This document shows positions 8,998-17,458 of a DNA stretch of 64,000 bases, piece after piece. The stretch is taken from assembly GCF_048266365.1 (NCBI RefSeq), contig NZ_JBLWZP010000002.1, forward strand, positions 310,001 to 374,000, in the 5' to 3' direction. The stretch comes from Galbibacter sp048266365. Lineage in GTDB: Bacteria; Bacteroidota; Bacteroidia; Flavobacteriales; Flavobacteriaceae. The first letter of the stretch is position 1, and each line of letters begins with the position of its first letter. The translations under genes were made by a program, and so were the position numbers. The notes beneath the pieces are model-generated. The model was given only the letters and a program-made list of their open reading frames with translations. It searched no databases and was not told the DNA's origin.

Positions 8998-11900
8998 TTA
9001 GTCTTTTTCCTTAGATTTTTTAGTACGAAAATTCACCAGACCATTGCCCATCGATTCTTCCTCCTCACTCACCTCTTCTTCCTCTGGTTGTTCTAGCCCA
9101 AAGCCTTGCGAATAACTCTCGGTTCTGCCTTCTAATATTCGTTTAACCAGCTCACGGAAGGTATCAAACTCAACTTGATAAGACAAGCCAACTCCTTGGG
9201 TATACCCCTGTTGTTGTGCAAAGAATTGTTGAATTTCACTCTCTCTATTAAAGATTCTGGCGATGAGACTTCCATCATGATTGAGTAGTATTTGTATTTC
9301 CACATCACCAGCAACCACTGTCTCAGTTACCCCTCCAACGGGCACTCCTATTTTTCCGTTGATTAAAATGCGTTCACTTATTTGAGTTGAAACCGTTACC
9401 CCTAGTCGATCCTCGGACACATAATCCAATTCTGGATTACGCTCACCAATTTCATATGAAACACCTACATCAAACTTCCCTTCACCAGCATTCAACACCT
9501 GATTAAACAAGCTTGAAGCCGTTTGTACAAGATTGCCAGTCACTGCAGTCTGGTTGATGCTCAACTCATCGAGAAAAACACCCTGGGACAATAGTGAGAA
9601 TGCCTGTAACTCCCGCTTAGCATTATCATCCAAATGGTATTGCAGTTCAGAGGTCACCACAGCGTTGGTATTAGGGAAAGTTATTTCATAATCCAGAGTA
9701 GGCTGCATCAGTTGTCCTTCCAGTCGAATGGTCACATCGGTGGCAATCTTCCTGGTGATTTGAGCATTATCCATCAAGACCGCAGGATTCGCATACAACG
9801 AATACTTAGCCGCGATATTCATATCCGCATCATCGACTGGATCACCTTCCCAAATGATAGTTCCTCCTGGTTGTACCACAAATCGCTTGTTGATAAATCC
9901 ACCATATTTAAATAGATACTCACCTGTATAGGTTATAAAGTCACCATACATATTAAACTTGCCGTTGGTGTTTATTTCGATCAGGAGGTTTCCCGCTCCA
10001 GTTCCCTTAAGGGTGCTCCTTGTCTTTGGATCCACCACGATTTCAATTTCTGCTTGTGGCGTTACGTCCAAATCAAACTGCATCTCAATACCTTGTACAT
10101 CAGCAATCTTTCTTTGAGCCCCTTCGGCATCTGTTTCATTCTTATCAATAAAATTGATAAAGGAGGTGTCTCCAATTTCAGTAACATCACTTAAAGGGAT
10201 CACAAAACTCGTTCCTTTTTCAGTACGCGCATTTACATCGATATTTAAGATTTCACTCGTTAGGCCATAGAGTTGTGCCTTCCCACTAATAAAGCCCGTA
10301 CCATAATACAGTGCATCCACGGAAGCTTTGGTGTTTAACACCAAGAAGCGATCCCCTTTAGTATCAATATAAAGATCTAAGTACCAATCCCTAAAATGGT
10401 CATAAGTTATTGAACCACTCAGGCTCATTTTTGTATTGTATTGGGTATCGGTAAAAATAAGATCCTCCAAAACAAATGACCTTCCCTCCAGCTTTACGTT
10501 TGCCAGCTTTGGCATATTCATATCCACATTTAAGTAAGGGATCTTCAAGCCTCCATCTTGGATTTGTAAGTCACCACTCATTTCAGGATTCTCTACGGCT
10601 CCAAATAATTTAAAGTCACCCGAGGCAAATCCTCTAATATTGGAAATGACTTCCGCTCCCAGTGGACTGAGTATCTTTAAATTTAGATTGTCCAGGTGGC
10701 CGTTGAGATCGATACGAGTACCTGTTGGATCGGCATTTATATTTCCTAATATATTTAAGGACTCTTTTGAGTCATTAACAATTTTGGCATTGACACCGTA
10801 CTGCGTAAGATCCTGATTTCCAAGAATTGACAAAAATAGATTTCCCAATGGCAAATCATTCACTTCAAAGTCAGAAATCTTCACATTCGAAGAAGGCGTA
10901 TAAATTTTGTTTCGCTGTAAAACATTGAGATACCCATCAACCGTACCACCCAATTTCAAACTATCTATATCCGGGAGTATCTTCTCCAAATTCACATTTT
11001 CAAATTCGAGGTCAACGTCCTTGTAAGTACTGTCGATCAACATACCCTCAAGGCGAATTTGTTCCTCTTGGTAATTCATCACCACTTGGCTGATATTAAC
11101 GGTATCTAAAGTCTTGCTAAAACTAACCTTATTATCCGTATTATTATTAGCGTTGATAATCCAATCACGCCCTTTAAAACCTAATTTAGAGCGCTTAAGC
11201 CCTATCACAGACTCTTGTTTGTCATTAAAGGTATGGTAGAAGTTAAGATTGTAGATATCGTTAAACTGTTTCCCTCCCTTGAATTCCGTTCTAAAAAATA
11301 GGGTGTCATCGATCTTAGTATTAATTAACCTAAAATCACTGACATCATAAATATTCGATTCGATTTCTTTTACATCTACATAAGTATTGTAAAGCGGATT
11401 CTTATTGTCTATTTCGATCTGTATCTGATCAAATTCATTTCCAGAAGCACGGATTTTCGGTGAAATAAATTTCAATTTAAAATCTTCCTGATCCGCCACA
11501 ACTGATCCCTTGATAGAGGTGTTACTTCCAAATTCGAGCTCCGGAAAGAATACTCCGACAATTTTATTGTAGATTTTAAAGTCAAAATCTACGTATTGTC
11601 CAGGAGTTACGGGTTCCGGATTATAATTGGTATATATACTTCCAATGGAGTTTTTGATGATATGCCCTAGTTCTCTAACCCTGTATTTTCCACGTAATGA
11701 GCCTGTAATTATATCCGGCGAATTAATTGCGATAATGCGTTCTTCACCAATAAATTCCGAAGTAACTGTAAAGTCATCAAAGTAATAACTATCGTTTTGA
11801 TTGGTGTAATTTGTTTTACGGAAACTGATCTCCCCTGCTAGATCATACAAGGAATTTCCGGACATATCCGCGGTAATATTTCCTTTAAAAACCGAGATGC

Positions 11901-13440
11901 TATCACGACTTACAAAGTTTAATTTATTAAGGTCTACGTTGCGAACCGAGGCTACGAATTTAAATTCATTGGTAGCTCCCGATAAATCTGCCAATCCTTT
12001 AAAAGCAATATCAAAATTCTCATCCACCGAGGTTATTGAACCATCGAAAAGCTGTTCTTTTACAATCCCTGATACCTTAATTCCATTATACTCATATCCA
12101 TTATATACAATTGAATACAACTCTCCTATAACTTCTGTATTAAGTGTTTCTTGTTCAAATCCATACCCATCGACACTGACATCTAGACTAGTCTCTCCCA
12201 GTAAGTCATTTTCCAAAAACACCCCCAAATCAAAATCCTGTAACGACAAGGTACCCTTATAAGCAGCATCGTCGGAATGATTGATATTTGTTAAGGTCAA
12301 ATCCGAAAATCCTTTTCCGATATCCGAGATTAAATTCACCTTAGCATATACGGATTCCTCCGTAATTCTCATATTTCCGAATATAGAAAGCTGCCCAAAT
12401 CGACTAAAGGAATTTGGCAAAGCTTTCCCAAGAATCCCTGGCAATAGTCCGATTAGTTGACTGTAATTTGAAGACACATTTCTCGCATGCACATCAATAC
12501 TAAACTCTTTATCCTGCTCAAACATATTGTGGAACACAAAATCACCATCAATGAGTGTATGTCCAGAGGTCATGTAAAGATTATCCATTTTCAATTGATT
12601 CAAGTAGCCGCTGAAATCAGCTGAAAGTTCTATTTGCTTCTGTTTTCCAAACTCATCAAAATACAAGTTTATCTCATCGAGAGCCACACTCGATTCTCTA
12701 AAGTTACCACTGATTTTGACCTTGTTCAAAAAGTCTTTAAAATCTCCTAACTCATAGTCAAAAACGGCCTGGCCTTGAATATTCGATCCAGGAGTTTCGA
12801 TATGTAGGCTATCTAAACGCATTTGAGATTTGGCATAGGAAAACTCGCTCTCCAGATGATTGACAACAACACCTTTTTTCGAAGTGAAGTTAAGATCCCT
12901 CACCTTCAAACTAACTTCGGGACCTAGAATCAAAAAATCATCTGATTCTATATTTAAATTTTCTAGGCCTAAAATAACGGGGTTCTCCTTATTTTCATCT
13001 ATTAGTCTATACTCGCTATCCTTGACGCTTATATGTGTAGAGGTCATTAAGAAAGGATTTTCAGGATCCCCTTCCCCTTCATCAAGCTTTTCTACAAAAA
13101 CGTTTAAATTGGTATCCGATTCTCCTTTATAAGTTTTCATATTGAACAACAGCTGATCAACCTCAATAGGTCCAAACTCTAAATCACCGGAGACCAACCT
13201 TCTTATATTCACAATCGAAGTATTCAGTTTATCGATGTAAATTAAGGTATCCTTCTTATAGTCTTCCACATAAACACCCTTAATGTGAACATCACCCCAA
13301 AATGGGATAAATTGGATTTCATCAATGTTTATGTTGGTACTATAGGTTTGATTTAAGAAATTTGTCGCTCGTTTGGCGAGATGCGTTTGAACGACAGGTA
13401 GGGACAGAAAAAAACTTACCAAAAATAGTATAAGCAACAA
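8998..13440 (-). CDS. tamB: TamB-like translocation/assembly module (DUF490) protein
   Basis: 1480 residues from a TTG at 13440. There is one N-terminal membrane anchor (LLILFLVSFFLSLPVV), then more than a thousand residues of repetitive beta structure that should form a long lipid-lined groove. The C-terminal DUF490/TamB domain occupies about residues 1030-1440. TamB-type proteins bridge the inner and outer membranes and move phospholipid outward or help outer membrane protein assembly. The last about 40 residues are acidic then basic and probably disordered. The start is uncertain: the frame stays open to 13491 and adds a basic stretch (KKLRKILIRSL) expected before the anchor, but it contains no ATG, GTG or TTG. 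The gene is divergent from tsaD. Confidence 0.9.
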   Translation of the reverse strand: MLLILFLVSFFLSLPVVQTHLAKRATNFLNQTYSTNINIDEIQFIPFWGDVHIKGVYVEDYKKDTLIYIDKLNTSIVNIRRLVSGDLEFGPIEVDQLLFNMKTYKGESDTNLNVFVEKLDEGEGDPENPFLMTSTHISVKDSEYRLIDENKENPVILGLENLNIESDDFLILGPEVSLKVRDLNFTSKKGVVVNHLESEFSYAKSQMRLDSLHIETPGSNIQGQAVFDYELGDFKDFLNKVKISGNFRESSVALDEINLYFDEFGKQKQIELSADFSGYLNQLKMDNLYMTSGHTLIDGDFVFHNMFEQDKEFSIDVHARNVSSNYSQLIGLLPGILGKALPNSFSRFGQLSIFGNMRITEESVYAKVNLISDIGKGFSDLTLTNINHSDDAAYKGTLSLQDFDLGVFLENDLLGETSLDVSVDGYGFEQETLNTEVIGELYSIVYNGYEYNGIKVSGIVKEQLFDGSITSVDENFDIAFKGLADLSGATNEFKFVASVRNVDLNKLNFVSRDSISVFKGNITADMSGNSLYDLAGEISFRKTNYTNQNDSYYFDDFTVTSEFIGEERIIAINSPDIITGSLRGKYRVRELGHIIKNSIGSIYTNYNPEPVTPGQYVDFDFKIYNKIVGVFFPELEFGSNTSIKGSVVADQEDFKLKFISPKIRASGNEFDQIQIEIDNKNPLYNTYVDVKEIESNIYDVSDFRLINTKIDDTLFFRTEFKGGKQFNDIYNLNFYHTFNDKQESVIGLKRSKLGFKGRDWIINANNNTDNKVSFSKTLDTVNISQVVMNYQEEQIRLEGMLIDSTYKDVDLEFENVNLEKILPDIDSLKLGGTVDGYLNVLQRNKIYTPSSNVKISDFEVNDLPLGNLFLSILGNQDLTQYGVNAKIVNDSKESLNILGNINADPTGTRIDLNGHLDNLNLKILSPLGAEVISNIRGFASGDFKLFGAVENPEMSGDLQIQDGGLKIPYLNVDMNMPKLANVKLEGRSFVLEDLIFTDTQYNTKMSLSGSITYDHFRDWYLDLYIDTKGDRFLVLNTKASVDALYYGTGFISGKAQLYGLTSEILNIDVNARTEKGTSFVIPLSDVTEIGDTSFINFIDKNETDAEGAQRKIADVQGIEMQFDLDVTPQAEIEIVVDPKTRSTLKGTGAGNLLIEINTNGKFNMYGDFITYTGEYLFKYGGFINKRFVVQPGGTIIWEGDPVDDADMNIAAKYSLYANPAVLMDNAQITRKIATDVTIRLEGQLMQPTLDYEITFPNTNAVVTSELQYHLDDNAKRELQAFSLLSQGVFLDELSINQTAVTGNLVQTASSLFNQVLNAGEGKFDVGVSYEIGERNPELDYVSEDRLGVTVSTQISERILINGKIGVPVGGVTETVVAGDVEIQILLNHDGSLIARIFNRESEIQQFFAQQQGYTQGVGLSYQVEFDTFRELVKRILEGRTESYSQGFGLEQPEEEEVSEEEESMGNGLVNFRTKKSKEKD

Positions 13441-13496
13441 TGTAAGGAGCGATCGAATTAATATTTTCCTTAGTTTTTTGATAGTTTTTTATGTTT

Positions 13497-13504
13497 TACC
13501 TTTG
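13497..13504 (+). promoter_or_regulatory. Putative -7 promoter element of tsaD
   Basis: TACCTTTG matches the Bacteroidota TAnnTTTG consensus, with a TTTG at 13477-13480 as a possible -33 box (16-base spacing, slightly short). It lies about 30 bases before the tsaD ATG. A minus-strand TATCTTTG at 13532-13525 could serve tamB. Confidence 0.5.
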
Positions 13505-13534
13505 TTACTCCAATTTTTATATTTCAAAGATATT

Positions 13535-14557
13535 ATGAATACCCAAGATGTTTATATACTTGCCATAGAATCTTCATGTGATGATACATCTGCGGCTGTT
13601 CTGTTAAACGACCAGGTATTGAGCAATGTTGTTGCGAGCCAGAAAATTCACGAAGAATACGGAGGGGTTGTACCCGAACTTGCCTCCAGAGCGCACCAAC
13701 AAAATATTGTACCAGTAGTTCATCAAGCGTTAAGCAAGGCAAATATCGATAAAAAACAATTATCTGCAATAGCTTTTACTCGTGGACCTGGATTAATGGG
13801 TTCATTATTAGTCGGAACCTCTTTTGCAAAATCACTATCCCTTGCCCTTGACATTCCACTTATAGAGGTTAATCACATGCAGGCACATATCTTGGCGCAT
13901 TTTATAAAGGAAAAAGACACACCCAAACCTGAGTTTCCTTTTCTCGCCCTAACCATTAGTGGCGGACATACTCAAATTGTAAAAGTTAGCAATTATTTTG
14001 AAATGGAAATCCTAGGTGAAACTCTGGATGATGCTGTAGGTGAAGCTTTTGATAAATCTGCAAAAATACTTGGGCTCCCCTATCCTGGCGGACCATTAGT
14101 TGATAAGTTAGCCCGAGAGGGTAATCCTAAAGCCTTCCCTTTTCCAAAACCTAAGGTGCAGGATCTTAATTTCAGCTTCAGCGGACTTAAAACCGCAGTG
14201 CTTTACTTTGTACAGAAACAAACCAAATTTCAATCGAATTTTATTGAAGAAAATCTTGCAGACATTTGTGCTTCCATTCAATACACCATTATTAATATTT
14301 TAATGGACAAACTAAAAAAAGCCTCAAATATCACAGGAATAAAGCACATTGCCATAGGCGGTGGCGTCTCTGCAAATTCTGGTATACGCAAAGCCTTAAA
14401 GGATGGTGAAAAAAAATACAGATGGAAAACTTATGTACCAAAATTTGAATACACCACTGACAATGCTGCTATGATTGGTATTGTAGGTTACTACAAATAT
14501 TTGGATAAGGATTTCACGGATCAAGGAGTTGCAGCCAAAGCCCGATTTTCGTTATAA
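13535..14557 (+). CDS. tsaD: tRNA N6-threonylcarbamoyladenosine transferase
   Basis: 340 residues from the ATG at 13535. The frame runs 19 codons further upstream, but those residues are hydrophobic and unlike the family, whereas MNTQDVYILAIESSCDDTSAA is the normal N-terminus. The metal-binding HMQAHILAH is at about residues 112-120, followed by the ASKHA loops TISGGHTQ, DDAVGEAFDK and the C-terminal IGGGVSANS and DNAAMIG. With TsaB and TsaE it adds the threonylcarbamoyl group to A37 of ANN-decoding tRNAs. It is divergent from tamB and followed by rsmE after 74 bases. Confidence 0.97.
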   Translation: MNTQDVYILAIESSCDDTSAAVLLNDQVLSNVVASQKIHEEYGGVVPELASRAHQQNIVPVVHQALSKANIDKKQLSAIAFTRGPGLMGSLLVGTSFAKSLSLALDIPLIEVNHMQAHILAHFIKEKDTPKPEFPFLALTISGGHTQIVKVSNYFEMEILGETLDDAVGEAFDKSAKILGLPYPGGPLVDKLAREGNPKAFPFPKPKVQDLNFSFSGLKTAVLYFVQKQTKFQSNFIEENLADICASIQYTIINILMDKLKKASNITGIKHIAIGGGVSANSGIRKALKDGEKKYRWKTYVPKFEYTTDNAAMIGIVGYYKYLDKDFTDQGVAAKARFSL

Positions 14558-14631
14558 CAAAGCAAAAGATTCAGTAGTTCACTAGCTGATGGGTCAAACC
14601 ATCCAATATTCATCTAAAAATCAAACCATAT

Positions 14632-15351
14632 ATGCAGCTATTTTACGCACCAGATTTAGTCGAAACATCCAAAGAATATCAATTTGATAAGGAAGAAAGT
14701 CGTCATATCCACAAAGTTCTTCGTAAAACACTTGGAGATATTCTTCAAATCACCAATGGAAAAGGCTGGGTATTTGAAGCAAAAATTATTGCCTCTGATG
14801 CAAAACACTGCAGTGTTCAAATACTGAGATCAACATTCAGTAAACCAAGGAGTTATCGCCTACATATGGCAGTTGCACCTACAAAAATGAATGATCGTTT
14901 TGAATGGTTCTTAGAAAAAGCAACTGAAATTGGAATTGATGAAATTACTCCTATTATCTGCGATCATTCGGAGCGAAAAGTAATCAAATTAGAACGGCTG
15001 GAAAAAATCATCCAATCAGCGGCAAAACAATCACTCAATCCATACCTCCCTCTACTTCACCCACAAGCATCCTTTACTAATTTTATAAGCAATGTTACCA
15101 AAGAGCAATCAAACCAACAGCTGTTTATCGCTCATTGTGAGGATCAAGAGAAACTCCTATTACAAGATGCAGTGATAAAACAACAGGATACGCTTATACT
15201 TATTGGACCCGAAGGAGACTTTTCAATTTCAGAAATCAATACAGCCCTCGCTCATAATTTCAACCCTGTGAGTCTTGGTAAATCTCGCTTAAGAACAGAG
15301 ACGGCAGCCATTGTAGCCTGCCATACTTTCGCTCTCAAAAATCAGCACTAA
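14632..15351 (+). CDS. rsmE: 16S rRNA (uracil-1498-N3)-methyltransferase
   Basis: 239 residues, family length. It has an N-terminal PUA-like domain (about 1-70; QLFYAPDL start, EESRHIHKVLR) and a SPOUT methyltransferase domain. The SPOUT domain carries ATEIGIDEITP, the SERKVIKLERLEKI helix, the knot motif LIGPEGDFS (about 187-195) and the C-terminal LGKSRLRTETAAI. It methylates U1498 of 16S rRNA using S-adenosylmethionine. It probably shares the tsaD transcript and converges on the Lrp gene, leaving only 18 bases between the stops. Confidence 0.95.
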   Translation: MQLFYAPDLVETSKEYQFDKEESRHIHKVLRKTLGDILQITNGKGWVFEAKIIASDAKHCSVQILRSTFSKPRSYRLHMAVAPTKMNDRFEWFLEKATEIGIDEITPIICDHSERKVIKLERLEKIIQSAAKQSLNPYLPLLHPQASFTNFISNVTKEQSNQQLFIAHCEDQEKLLLQDAVIKQQDTLILIGPEGDFSISEINTALAHNFNPVSLGKSRLRTETAAIVACHTFALKNQH

Positions 15352-15369
15352 ATAACATCAAGCGTTAAA

Positions 15370-15840
15370 TTATAGTTTTAAAACGGTAGTGCTTTTTACT
15401 TCCTCAATCATAAATACGCTGTGGGTACTCCCGATATGACTTAAGGTGGTCAATTTTGAGGTCATAAACTCCCTATAAGCCTCCATATCCGCTACATTGA
15501 TTTTTAGCATATAATCATAATCACCACTTACGTGATAACATTCCAAGACTTCCGGCAACTGAACAACCTGCTCTTCAAAGCCCGTAAGTTGTTCTTTTAT
15601 GTGTTGGGTCAGTCTAACATGACAAAAAACCACAAACGCCATGTTAGTTTTACGACGATCCAATAAGGCCGTATACTTTTGAATAACTTCTTGTTTTTCA
15701 AGCTTCCTAATACGTTCATACACCGCTGTCTTTGACAGATTCAACTTCAAAGCCAGCGCTTTAGTGGTCTGTTTTGCATCGTTTTGCAATAGTTCAAGCA
15801 GCTTTCTGTCTACGGGATCTAGTTTTACGATCTGACTCAT
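15370..15840 (-). CDS. Lrp/AsnC family transcriptional regulator
   Basis: 156 residues. An N-terminal winged helix-turn-helix (about 8-60; DRKLLELLQNDAKQTTKALA) is followed by a RAM effector domain with CYHVSGDYDYMLKI around residue 105. Lrp-type proteins form octamers and sense amino acids. It is divergent from the PLP lyase gene across a 146-base gap that holds repeated TATAGAAT/ATTCTATA words, so it very probably regulates that gene and itself in response to methionine, cysteine or another amino acid (inference). Confidence 0.93.
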   Translation of the reverse strand: MSQIVKLDPVDRKLLELLQNDAKQTTKALALKLNLSKTAVYERIRKLEKQEVIQKYTALLDRRKTNMAFVVFCHVRLTQHIKEQLTGFEEQVVQLPEVLECYHVSGDYDYMLKINVADMEAYREFMTSKLTTLSHIGSTHSVFMIEEVKSTTVLKL

Positions 15841-15970
15841 ATTCTATAAATAAAATTAAAGATTAACATATTTAGACTAATATACTATAATATAGAATAA
15901 TTCAGAATAAAAATCTAAAATTTAATGAATACATTGATAATAATACATTAGAATCGTTTCTTTATAGAAT
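15841..15970. promoter_or_regulatory. Candidate Lrp operator cluster
   Basis: The AT-rich divergent gap contains ATTCTATA at 15841-15848, TATAGAAT at 15891-15898, the dyad ATTCAGAAT at 15900-15908 and TATAGAAT at 15963-15970. Copies flank both start codons, as expected for an autoregulated Lrp gene. Confidence 0.5.
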
Positions 15971-15986
15971 ATAAATAATAAATAAA

Positions 15987-17189
15987 ATGAAATACAAACC
16001 AGCAAATAATATCCAAGATTTACAGTATTTCGGTGAGTTCGGAGGTGTCAACCCCTCCATTTCAGACTCCTCTACATACACCTTCCTGTCGGCGAAAACA
16101 ATGTTTGACACTTTCGAAGGCAATACCGAAGGTTGTTATCTATATAGTAGACATTCCTCCCCGTCTAACCTTTATTTGGGGGAAGCATTGGCGGCAATGG
16201 AAAACTGTGAAACCGCAAATGTTACAGCCAGTGGAATGGGCGCCATTACTGCTACTATTTTACAACTTTGTAATGCCGGTGATCACATTGTTTCCAGTAG
16301 AACCATCTACGGAGGTACTTATGCTTTCATGAAAAACTTCCTGCCAAAATTTAACATCCAATGCAGTTTTGTAGATAGTACAGACCTTAAGGCGGTCGAA
16401 GATAGCATTACAGATCAGACCAAAATGATCTATTGCGAAAGCCTCAGCAACCCCTTGCTGGAAGTCACGGATATTGCGGCTTTATCTATACTGGCAAAAA
16501 AATACAAGTTGCCACTTGTGGTAGATAACACCTTTTCTCCCTTAAGCATCACGCCTTCAATATTAGGTGCCGATATTGTAATTCACAGTCTCACTAAGTT
16601 TATCAATGGAAGTAGTGATGCGGTGGGTGGTGTGGTTTGCGGTACTACGGATTTTTGCCTGAGTTTAAAAGATGTTAATCAAGGTGCGGGTATGTTACTC
16701 GGGAGTACATTGGACAGCCTCAGGGCTTCCTCCATTTTAAAAAACTTAAGAACACTTCATATTAGAATTAAAAAGCATAGTGAAAATGCATTATTCTTGG
16801 CAGAAAATTTTGAAAAAGCAGGTCTTAAAGTCGTCTATCCAGGCTTAAGCTCTCATCCAGGTCATCAGACATTCAAGGCACAGATGAATCCAGAATACGG
16901 CTTTGGAGGATTATTAACCTTAGATGTCGGTAATCTAGAAAAAGCTAACCAACTCATGGAAATGATGCAAAGAGAAAACCTTGGATACCTCGCTGTAAGC
17001 TTAGGATTTTACAAAACTTTATTTAGCGCCTCCGGAAGCTCAACCTCTTCCGAGATCCCAGAAGAAGAGCAACGTCAGATGGGCCTAAGTGATGGGCTTA
17101 TTCGATTCTCCATAGGTTTAGATAACGACATCAACAGAAGTTACGAGCATATGATGGACTGTATGCGAAAATTAGAAATCCTAAAATAA
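15987..17189 (+). CDS. Trans-sulfuration PLP enzyme, methionine gamma-lyase / cystathionine lyase-like
   Basis: 400 residues of the Cys/Met metabolism PLP family. It has the SRHSSPSNLYLGEALAAME segment, the SGMGAI loop, the tyrosine loop IYGGTYAFM, LPLVVDNTFSP with the PLP-binding Asp, and HSLTKFINGSSDAVGG with the Schiff-base Lys. Methionine gamma-lyases usually carry a Cys where this protein has Gly (YGGT rather than YGCT), so cystathionine gamma-lyase or O-acetylhomoserine thiolyase activity is equally possible. The divergent Lrp regulator fits an amino-acid-degrading or sulfur-scavenging enzyme. The substrate is not decided by sequence. Confidence 0.85.
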   Translation: MKYKPANNIQDLQYFGEFGGVNPSISDSSTYTFLSAKTMFDTFEGNTEGCYLYSRHSSPSNLYLGEALAAMENCETANVTASGMGAITATILQLCNAGDHIVSSRTIYGGTYAFMKNFLPKFNIQCSFVDSTDLKAVEDSITDQTKMIYCESLSNPLLEVTDIAALSILAKKYKLPLVVDNTFSPLSITPSILGADIVIHSLTKFINGSSDAVGGVVCGTTDFCLSLKDVNQGAGMLLGSTLDSLRASSILKNLRTLHIRIKKHSENALFLAENFEKAGLKVVYPGLSSHPGHQTFKAQMNPEYGFGGLLTLDVGNLEKANQLMEMMQRENLGYLAVSLGFYKTLFSASGSSTSSEIPEEEQRQMGLSDGLIRFSIGLDNDINRSYEHMMDCMRKLEILK

Positions 17190-17200
17190 ATATACATCGA

Positions 17201-17291
17201 GCACCTTAATCAGGTGTGAGAAATACTATAGGGTTCGTGGTAGTACTTTAAATGTAAAGGTGGTTTTTTCAAAAAAGCCACCTGCTACCAC
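17201..17291. other. Two hairpins downstream of the PLP lyase gene
   Basis: A small hairpin (CACCT/AGGTG, 17202-17216) is followed by a nested one. In the second, outer arms GTGGTAG (17237-17243) and CTACCAC (17285-17291) enclose AGGTGG+T6 paired with A6+GCCACCT (17258-17283). The T run lies inside the stem, so this is not a standard terminator. It could be a factor-independent stop, a 3' end protector or a small RNA. Confidence 0.4.
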
Positions 17292-17458
17292 ACCATTCAA
17301 TTTCCGGCCTCAATACGAGACAGTTACTTGGATAAAATGGAGAAAAACACCTGCTTAATCCCAAGTTAAAATCCAACTTTCCTTAAGTCATAGTTCCAAT
17401 TCTATAAAAACTTTGTATTTTTCCGCATATTTAATATCACTTTAGTACCACTCGATTA

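Noticed and set aside
13478..13534. 19-codon upstream extension of tsaD
   Set aside because: Starts on a non-ATG codon, encodes hydrophobic residues foreign to the family and overlaps the promoter; the ATG at 13535 gives the normal N-terminus.
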